Below, piece after piece: positions 1-5,656 of a stretch of 7,718 bases of DNA. Source of the DNA: Bacillota bacterium. Lineage in GTDB: Bacteria; Bacillota; Clostridia; Lachnospirales; Lachnospiraceae. Position numbers and translations under genes: made by a program. The stretch is from positions 1 to 7,718 of the forward strand of contig JAEYRK010000002.1 in NCBI GenBank assembly GCA_023435645.1, given 5' to 3'. Position 1 is the first letter of the stretch; each line of letters starts with the position of its first letter. The notes beneath the pieces are model-generated. The model made no database searches. It was not told the DNA's origin and saw only the letters and a program-made list of their open reading frames with translations.

Positions 1-2714
1 GAAGCAAAAATCTCAGCAGCCGCCTTCTCCACGGAGGCTTCAATTCTGTCATAGGTAGTATACACCTGTATTCCCATCTGCCTCAGCTTCTCCTTTGGAG
101 CTTCACCAATCCGTAGGGCAATGACTGCCTTACAGTCCTCTATGATCTCAATAATCCGGTTGATTTTATCCTCTCCGGAACTACATTCCTCCGAACCATT
201 ACAGTATTTTGGTATGGATCGCTTCTCCAGGAACACAGCCTTGCCGTTCTTATATTCATAAACATAAAATTGTGTTACCTGGCCGAAATGCTGGTCGACC
301 AGACTCCCACTTTTTGAAGCAACGGCGACCTGGATACCGGAGGAATGATAGGTCAGGTCCTTGATATCCTGCTTATTTTGAATCTCCTTCTGAGCGGTGT
401 TCCATACCAAGGAGCTATCCTCTCCCAGTATTCCAACCGCATCTGCTCTGCACTGCCTGCAATGGTACATTTGTTTTAAGATAGCTCCGCATTGCTTCCT
501 CAGCTCCGTGATCTCCTGAGGACTGGCCTGGGGCAAATGCTCAAACGCACTGCCCTCGACAGAAATCATCGGCATAATGTTGGTCATGGTCACACCAAGC
601 TCCTTCACCTTCTTTACCACCTCAGGGATATGCTGATCATTTATGCCCTTTAGTACCACGATGTTCACCTTACAGAAGATACCCCTGTCAGTTAACAGTC
701 TTAAGCCTGCCATCTGGTTAGCCAACAAAATTGCAGCGGCAGCTTCCCCGGTGTACCTTTCTCCCATGTAATCAATATAACGGTAAATTTTAGCTCCGAT
801 CCTCGGATCGATGGCATTTATGGTTACTGTCACATGAGACACCCCTGCTGCAATCAGCTGCTCTGCATAGCGGGGAAGCATCAGTCCATTGGTAGATAAG
901 CAGAAGGTAACCTCCGGATCTATCTTTCGTATTAACGCCAGGGTTATTAGGGTTTCCGAGGCATTGGCCAGAGCATCCCCGGGACCGGCAATTCCCACCA
1001 CTGTTAGATTCGGCAGCTTTTCCTTGGCTTTCAGATACCTTTCGAGGGCTTCCTCCGGCTTTAAGATTCCGGTCGTAACTCCCGGTCTGCTTTCATTGGG
1101 GCAGTCGTATTTTCTAAGGCAGTAATTACAGCTGATATTACAGTTCGGTGCAATTGGCAGATGAATTCTGGCATATTGATGAGCACCACAATTGAAGCAG
1201 GGATGGGAAGCAGTCTTTTCCTCCAGTGTCTTTGTTGACTTCTCTGCAGCCTTCTTTAACTCAAATACTGATATTTCCCGCTCCAATTCCGTATCTTTCC
1301 TGTGCATTCTATAAAACGTTGTCACTTTCTTTTTTCTCGGGCCTTTATAGTATCTTAAATATAGCTCCTCCCGGAAGCCGCTTTCCTTCCTTGCCAGGAG
1401 GGCATTCGTTATCTCATCCAGATAGGATAGAGCTCCTTCAAAGCCCAGCATCCTAAGCCTCTGTCCTCCAACCCGGTCATGAATTGGGAAGCTTCTCCGG
1501 ATCAGTTCAATTCCCAGTCGTTCCGCCATCCGTTTTCCATCGGAATTACCAATCAGGACATTGGCTCCCAGTTCTCTTGCCAGCTCCTCAATCCTCTGAA
1601 AATCCGTATCCTCCAGTATCTCAAGCCGTCCGATCTGGAATTGCTTTGCTATCTCTTCAATCTCCTGTCTAATCAGCTGATCAAGTCTCGTACATTTGGA
1701 GCCTGTGGCAGTGATGACCGGTATAATACCATTCTCAGCACACAGCCTAACCGTACTATATATATAGTCCGGTTCCCCATATACGACTGCTCTTGCTTCA
1801 CTGTTGTATTTATGGGAATCGACCATGGCATCCAGATAACGGGAACGTTCCTCTCTCAGCTCCTCCGGAATCGGCTTTCCCGAGAGCTCAGCCAGCCGCT
1901 TGATGAATGCATCATTGTCACGGAGACCGATGGGCAGGTTCAGTCTTTCGTAGGGAACACCGTAATTATCCCGAAGATACCGACCAACCGAGGTCGTCTC
2001 CCCCATAAAGGTAGATAGCTCCAAGGTATATCTGGCTCCTGCCATCTCTCTGATCTCATCGATACCGGTACCACCCTGCGGCATCTTCCGGTATTCCGGC
2101 TGGTACCCACCATCCAGATTCTCTGACAGATCCGGAAGCAGGGTATACTCCAGAGAGAAGCTCTCCAATAGCTTCTTCAGATACCTGGTATCTGCTGGAG
2201 ATAGTGGACCTGTTATGATATTGATTTTGTTGCTTTTCACAGACTCCATCGGAACAGACTTTACGATCTGGTACAGCGCCATCAGATATCCTTCATATTG
2301 GCTGCCACCATAGCCTGCCGAATGGACCGGTATCACTAGAATATGACGATAGTCCGGGTACTCCTCATAGAATTTAAGAATGATTCGCTGTATATCTTCT
2401 CCTATGGTTTCCGCCAGGCAGGTTGTGGCTACCCCGATTACCTCCGGCTGATACACCTTGATCAGATTGACCAGACCCTGGATGAGATTCTTCTCGCCAC
2501 CGTACACCGTTCCCTCCTCCGTCAGGGAGGAAGAGGCAATATCCACCGGCTCATTATAATGGGTGGCCATATGTCTGCGGATATAGGTACTGCAGCCCTG
2601 GGAACCATGGAGAATAGTCATGCATTTACGGATCCCATACAGTGCAGTTACGGCCCCCATGGGCATGCACATCTTACAGGGATTCACATTCAGATTTACT
2701 AGATTTCCTTCCAT
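1..2714 (-). CDS. nifN-B: NifN-NifB fusion protein (FeMo-cofactor scaffold subunit plus NifB-co synthase), 3' end outside window
   Basis: Translating the minus strand from the ATG at 2714 gives 904 codons with no stop before the left edge. Residues 1-440 are NifN, the scaffold subunit partnering NifE: NPCKMCMPMGA (C13, C16), HGSQGC (C41), VATTCLAETIGED (C99), and a closing HDRVGGQRLRMLGFEG. Residues 441-503 are a charged, lysine/arginine-rich linker. NifB starts at HPCFNC (C506, C509), followed by the radical-SAM motif CNISCNYC (C525, C529, C532), YDCPNESRPG, GIAGPGDALAN, and a late CRQC (C752, C755). Family knowledge: NifB fuses two [4Fe-4S] clusters into NifB-co using S-adenosylmethionine. 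Residues 794-904 are a NifX/NafY-like domain (IQVAVAS, DQHFGQ with H809), often fused to NifB and linked to cofactor binding. The domain looks nearly complete, so the stop is probably just beyond the edge. I see no stop or frameshift at the junction. The same fusion is known in Clostridium pasteurianum. Confidence 0.95.
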   Translation of the reverse strand, partial: MEGNLVNLNVNPCKMCMPMGAVTALYGIRKCMTILHGSQGCSTYIRRHMATHYNEPVDIASSSLTEEGTVYGGEKNLIQGLVNLIKVYQPEVIGVATTCLAETIGEDIQRIILKFYEEYPDYRHILVIPVHSAGYGGSQYEGYLMALYQIVKSVPMESVKSNKINIITGPLSPADTRYLKKLLESFSLEYTLLPDLSENLDGGYQPEYRKMPQGGTGIDEIREMAGARYTLELSTFMGETTSVGRYLRDNYGVPYERLNLPIGLRDNDAFIKRLAELSGKPIPEELREERSRYLDAMVDSHKYNSEARAVVYGEPDYIYSTVRLCAENGIIPVITATGSKCTRLDQLIRQEIEEIAKQFQIGRLEILEDTDFQRIEELARELGANVLIGNSDGKRMAERLGIELIRRSFPIHDRVGGQRLRMLGFEGALSYLDEITNALLARKESGFREELYLRYYKGPRKKKVTTFYRMHRKDTELEREISVFELKKAAEKSTKTLEEKTASHPCFNCGAHQYARIHLPIAPNCNISCNYCLRKYDCPNESRPGVTTGILKPEEALERYLKAKEKLPNLTVVGIAGPGDALANASETLITLALIRKIDPEVTFCLSTNGLMLPRYAEQLIAAGVSHVTVTINAIDPRIGAKIYRYIDYMGERYTGEAAAAILLANQMAGLRLLTDRGIFCKVNIVVLKGINDQHIPEVVKKVKELGVTMTNIMPMISVEGSAFEHLPQASPQEITELRKQCGAILKQMYHCRQCRADAVGILGEDSSLVWNTAQKEIQNKQDIKDLTYHSSGIQVAVASKSGSLVDQHFGQVTQFYVYEYKNGKAVFLEKRSIPKYCNGSEECSSGEDKINRIIEIIEDCKAVIALRIGEAPKEKLRQMGIQVYTTYDRIEASVEKAAAEIFA

Positions 2715-2719
2715 ACTTA

Positions 2720-2725
2720 CCTCCT
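2720..2725 (-). promoter_or_regulatory. Ribosome binding site of nifN-B
   Basis: AGGAGG on the minus strand lies 5 bases before the ATG at 2714. It fixes the start and leaves a conserved NifN N-terminus (NPCKMC) beginning at residue 11. The upstream edge abuts a small inverted repeat (2726-2744), so access to this site could depend on RNA folding; that last point is inference. Confidence 0.85.
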
Positions 2726-2744
2726 ATGTCTGCTGCGAAGACAT
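2726..2744 (-). promoter_or_regulatory. Small inverted repeat directly upstream of the nifN-B ribosome site
   Basis: On the minus strand ATGTCT and AGACAT are perfect reverse complements separated by 7 bases, giving a possible 6-bp stem. The hairpin ends where AGGAGG begins. One arm is part of the partial last unit of the neighbouring tandem repeat. There is no T-run after it, so it is not a standard intrinsic terminator. It could protect a processed 5' end or tune translation, but the stem is short and the function is unproven. Confidence 0.4.
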
Positions 2745-2746
2745 TG

Positions 2747-2830
2747 CCGCTATACAGACATTGCCACTATAAAAACATTGTCACTATAAGATATTGTCAC
2801 TATAAAGACATTGCAGCTTTACTAACATTG
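2747..2830 (-). repeat. Tandem array of five 16-17 bp units between nifE and nifN-B
   Basis: On the minus strand the unit is close to CAATGTCTTTATAGTGA. Five full copies lie at 2814-2830, 2797-2813, 2781-2796 (16 bp), 2764-2780 and 2747-2763, with partial copies at both ends (2831-2840 and 2736-2746). The three middle copies are most alike; the outer ones have diverged. The array fills most of the 140-bp spacer and ends just before the nifN-B ribosome site. It codes for nothing recognisable: the period is not a multiple of three and each strand has frequent stops. It could be a minisatellite-like expansion, an RNA element affecting relative NifE and NifN-B levels, or repeated protein-binding sites. 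The repeat is seen directly; its role is unknown. Confidence 0.85.
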
Positions 2831-2854
2831 CGATCCATTGTTTACCGTCTATGA

Positions 2855-4192
2855 CTACTTCAGGTATTTCCAAACCGGATGATTCATGCTTTGATTGATT
2901 TCCTTCGCGAAGTTAACTACTCCATCAAAGCCGCATAGGGGGTGCTTCCGTTCATGATTATGATCACAGAAGGCAATCCCAAGCTTATAAGCAAGGGGTC
3001 TCTCCTTCACTCCTCCGACTAAGATATCCGCACCCTTTTCCTTAAGGAATTTCTCAAGCTCCGCTGGGTTGGCATCATCGAGGATTACAGTATCCTCACT
3101 AACCAGCCCCTCCATGATGTCATAATCCTCCTTCTTCCCAGTCTGGGTACCGACAACTACTGTATCCATACCAAGGGCTTTAAACTGTCGTATCAGTGAA
3201 ATCGCTTTGAATCCGCCCCCAACATAGACAGCAGCCTTTTTACCCTGAAGTAAACTTCGGTAAAGAGTAAGAAAATCCTGAAGTCTTTCAGTTTCCTCCC
3301 TGCAAAACTCCGACGCAATCCTCCTTGCCCTCGCATCCTGTAAGGCATCCGCAATACGGAGCAAGGAATTGCTTGTATCCTCAATTCCGTAGAAGCTTAC
3401 CTTAATGTATGGGATTCCCAGCTCTTCCTCCATCCTGCCGGCCAGATAGGTACTGGAGCCGGCACATTGAACGATATTGAGTTCTGCCGCTGGAGCTTGG
3501 ATCAGGGTTTCATAATCCGCATCCCCCGTAATTGTGGCAATTACCGGGATTCCCATTCGTTTGATATAATCCTTTACAATCCACAGCTCCCCGGCCAGAT
3601 TAAAGTCACCCAGGATATTGATTCCTCTCCTTTTCGCAGGCTTATGGGGGGCAATAAGCTCCATAATCGCATTGCAGGCCAGCTGATAACCCATCGACTT
3701 ATTCCCGGAGAAGCCCGGCGATTTCACAGGAATCACTCTCGTATTGTATTTTAAGGACATTCTTCTGCATACCGCTTCGACATCATCACCGATGACACCG
3801 ACGATGCAGGTTGCATAAACAAAGACCAGCTTCGGCTGATATTTCTCGGCAATCTCTGTAATTGCCATCTCCAGCCGCTTCTCACCGCCAAAGATTACAT
3901 CCCGCTCCCTAAGATCCGTGGAGAAGCTGTTACGGTATAGCTCCTCTCCGCTGCTTAAGCTGCCTCTGATATCCCAGGTATAGCTGGCACATCCGATGGG
4001 TCCGTGGACTATGTGGAATGCATCCGTAATCGGGTTTAAGACAACTCTGGCACCGCAGTAAACACAAGCCCTCTGGCTTACTGAACCGGCTACACTGTTC
4101 GCATCGCACTTCATCCCACTTCCCTTGCAGCCACCCTCCTGCTTCCGCCTGATAAAATCCTTCCTATCCTCTAGAACGTATGCATTCTCCAT
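2855..4192 (-). CDS. nifE: NifE, FeMo-cofactor biosynthesis scaffold subunit
   Basis: This 445-residue protein is the NifD-like half of the NifEN complex, where the NifB-co precursor is converted to FeMo-cofactor before transfer to NifDK. NifD/NifE-family landmarks are SQRACVYCGARVVL (C43), HGPIGCASYTWDIRG (C68), YATCIVGVIGDD (C129), LNIVQCAGSSTYL (C243, at the position of the NifD cofactor cysteine), VYVGGG near 325, and a C-terminal HPLCGFDGVVNFAKEI followed by HPVWKYL. It lacks the QLHSYDYSGPY motif of the neighbouring NifD, which separates NifE from NifD. The start is the ATG at 4192, preceded by GGGAGG at 5-base spacing. An in-frame ATG at 4216 would add eight residues but has AGGAG only 2 bases away. 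A cysteine/lysine/glycine-rich N-terminus (residues 19-29) precedes the first conserved block. The gene follows nifK by about 100 bases and is separated from its partner nifN-B by a repeat-filled spacer. Confidence 0.95.
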   Translation of the reverse strand: MENAYVLEDRKDFIRRKQEGGCKGSGMKCDANSVAGSVSQRACVYCGARVVLNPITDAFHIVHGPIGCASYTWDIRGSLSSGEELYRNSFSTDLRERDVIFGGEKRLEMAITEIAEKYQPKLVFVYATCIVGVIGDDVEAVCRRMSLKYNTRVIPVKSPGFSGNKSMGYQLACNAIMELIAPHKPAKRRGINILGDFNLAGELWIVKDYIKRMGIPVIATITGDADYETLIQAPAAELNIVQCAGSSTYLAGRMEEELGIPYIKVSFYGIEDTSNSLLRIADALQDARARRIASEFCREETERLQDFLTLYRSLLQGKKAAVYVGGGFKAISLIRQFKALGMDTVVVGTQTGKKEDYDIMEGLVSEDTVILDDANPAELEKFLKEKGADILVGGVKERPLAYKLGIAFCDHNHERKHPLCGFDGVVNFAKEINQSMNHPVWKYLK

Positions 4193-4197
4193 ACTAA

Positions 4198-4203
4198 CCT
4201 CCC
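4198..4203 (-). promoter_or_regulatory. Ribosome binding site of nifE
   Basis: GGGAGG on the minus strand is followed by TTAGT and then the ATG at 4192. It decides in favour of the internal start over the ATG at 4216. If the upstream ATG were used, this site would lie inside the coding sequence. Confidence 0.8.
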
Positions 4204-4254
4204 TGCCTTTTGACATGGCTCCTAAATAATACCCTCTTTTTTGCGATTCATCAT

Positions 4255-4274
4255 AAGCCTAACACCTGAGGCTT
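4255..4274 (-). promoter_or_regulatory. Inverted repeat in the nifK-nifE spacer
   Basis: On the minus strand AAGCCT and AGGCTT form a possible 6-bp stem with an 8-base loop, 17 bases after the nifK stop. It is followed by ATGATG and later an A-run rather than a T-run, so it does not look like a rho-independent terminator. It may be a processing or stabilising hairpin between the catalytic and assembly genes, or chance. The stem is weak. Confidence 0.3.
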
Positions 4275-4291
4275 TGCTCATACCCATACAC

Positions 4292-5656
4292 CTACATCAC
4301 CATCTCAAAATCCTCCTCAGTACTGTCCCGGTCCATGCGATCCATCAGGGCCCCTGTAATCAGTTCTGCCAGTCTCATGCCACCCTTATAGCCTACCAGG
4401 GGCAGATAGGAGTGAATATAACGGTCAATAATCGGAAAGCCGGCTCTGACAAAGGGAATATCCTCAGCCCTGGCGATATACTTGCCATGGGTACCTCCGA
4501 TTAAAAGCTCCACACCTTCCTCCTTGATCCACTGATGAAGCTCATATAAATCACTGTTAGCCTTTGCCCGACAGCCCTTTACACCGAACTTTAGGAACAG
4601 CTCCTCAGCTGCGGTTTCAAAGGACTCTCCCGGAGTTCCGGTCATTATATATTTCGGAAGCATTCCCATCTCCAGGGTAAATTCAGCAATACTTAAGACC
4701 GTATCCGGATCCCCGAAGATAGCAACCGTCTTATTATAGGTATAGGGATGGATATCGATCAAAATATCCACCAGCTGTCCCCGTTCCTCCTCCAGTGCGT
4801 AAGGAATCTCTTTCATTGTAAGGCTTTGTAAGGCCATGACATACTCATCCGTGCGTCCGATACCAATCGGTAACGGCAACAGCCGGTAGGGAACACCGCA
4901 TTTCTTTGATAATGCCTCCGCCGGGGCCTCACTGGAAAGCTTCCCAAAGGCTATGGTGAGATTGGAATCTCCCAGCTCGATGATATCCTCCACTGTGGTA
5001 CCACCCTTCGGATACAACTCGAACTTACCAGTCATTGGACTGTCCAGGACTCCGCTGGTATCGGGGAGCATCGTATAGGATACCCCCATCAGCTCTGCAA
5101 TCCGTTTCATCTCCCTCATATCTCCGGGATTCACAAAACCGGGAAGGATAGCAGCCTTACCGTTCCTTCTGCCTGTTTTTACGGACAGGTAGCGGATAAA
5201 GCTCGCCACCATATTACTGAAGCCGGTGATGTGGGAGCCCTTGTAGCTGGGTGTATTCGTATGAACCATGTATTTTCCATCGGGAATGTCGATGCCCTGA
5301 ATCAGGGCATTCAGGTCATCACCGATGGTTTCCGATAAGCAGGTAGTATGCACGGCAATGATCTTCGGATTATAGATATCAAAAATATTTTTTGCCGCAG
5401 TCCTCAGGTTTGTTCCTCCACCAAAAACAGAGGCGCCCTCTGTAAAGGAGCTGGAGGACGCCATTGCCGGATCCTTAAAATGCCTGGTCAGAAACATTCT
5501 GTGAAAAGCGCAGCAGCCTTGTGATCCATGGCTGTGGGGCATACAGCCGTGTACCCCCAACGCTGCATACATTGCCCCCACCGGCTGACAGGTCTTAGCC
5601 GGATTAACTCTCAGGGCCTCTCTGTCATAAGCTTCCTTCTTCGTATAAGCTAGCAT
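4292..5656 (-). CDS. nifK: NifK, MoFe protein beta subunit
   Basis: This 454-residue protein is the beta subunit of dinitrogenase; it pairs with NifD and shares the P-cluster that passes electrons from NifH to FeMo-cofactor. The P-cluster ligands are present: C23 in VNPAKTCQPVGAM, C48 in HSHGSQGCC, and C106 in HTTCLSETIGDDLNA, matching Cys70, Cys95 and Cys153 of the Azotobacter subunit. S137 in TPSYKGSHITG matches the redox-linked Ser188. The conserved C-terminal part includes GGTHGKYIA and VGYKGGMRLAELI. The first P-cluster cysteine is at residue 23 instead of about 70, so the N-terminal arm is roughly 47 residues shorter, as in Clostridium pasteurianum. The start overlaps the nifD stop in ATGCTAG (7 bases), and AGGAGG lies 9 bases upstream inside nifD, suggesting translational coupling. 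No delta-subunit (vnfG/anfG) gene lies between nifD and nifK, which argues for the molybdenum enzyme. Confidence 0.97.
   Translation of the reverse strand: MLAYTKKEAYDREALRVNPAKTCQPVGAMYAALGVHGCMPHSHGSQGCCAFHRMFLTRHFKDPAMASSSSFTEGASVFGGGTNLRTAAKNIFDIYNPKIIAVHTTCLSETIGDDLNALIQGIDIPDGKYMVHTNTPSYKGSHITGFSNMVASFIRYLSVKTGRRNGKAAILPGFVNPGDMREMKRIAELMGVSYTMLPDTSGVLDSPMTGKFELYPKGGTTVEDIIELGDSNLTIAFGKLSSEAPAEALSKKCGVPYRLLPLPIGIGRTDEYVMALQSLTMKEIPYALEEERGQLVDILIDIHPYTYNKTVAIFGDPDTVLSIAEFTLEMGMLPKYIMTGTPGESFETAAEELFLKFGVKGCRAKANSDLYELHQWIKEEGVELLIGGTHGKYIARAEDIPFVRAGFPIIDRYIHSYLPLVGYKGGMRLAELITGALMDRMDRDSTEEDFEMVM

Noticed and set aside
1479..2018. A 179-residue open frame on the plus strand
   Set aside because: It lies wholly antisense to the NifN part, has no recognisable motif, and its length follows from the codon bias of the opposite strand.
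1..2714. Separate nifN and nifB genes with a sequencing-error fusion
   Set aside because: The frame was followed codon by codon from 2714 to the left edge without a stop, there is no start with a ribosome site at the junction, and the same fusion is known in clostridia.
2747..2830. Internal sigma-A promoter in the repeats (GTGACA and TATAGT resemble -35 and -10 boxes)
   Set aside because: The boxes occur at 6 or 23 base spacing, not about 17, so no proper promoter is formed.
2736..2840. CRISPR array
   Set aside because: The units are directly adjacent with no unique spacers, and 17 bp is too short for CRISPR repeats.
2642..2854. A 70-residue plus-strand open frame crossing the tandem repeats
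   Set aside because: Its repeated tyrosine/histidine/lysine pattern is just the 17-bp repeat read in shifting frames; it overlaps the nifN-B start and has no ribosome site I can recognise.
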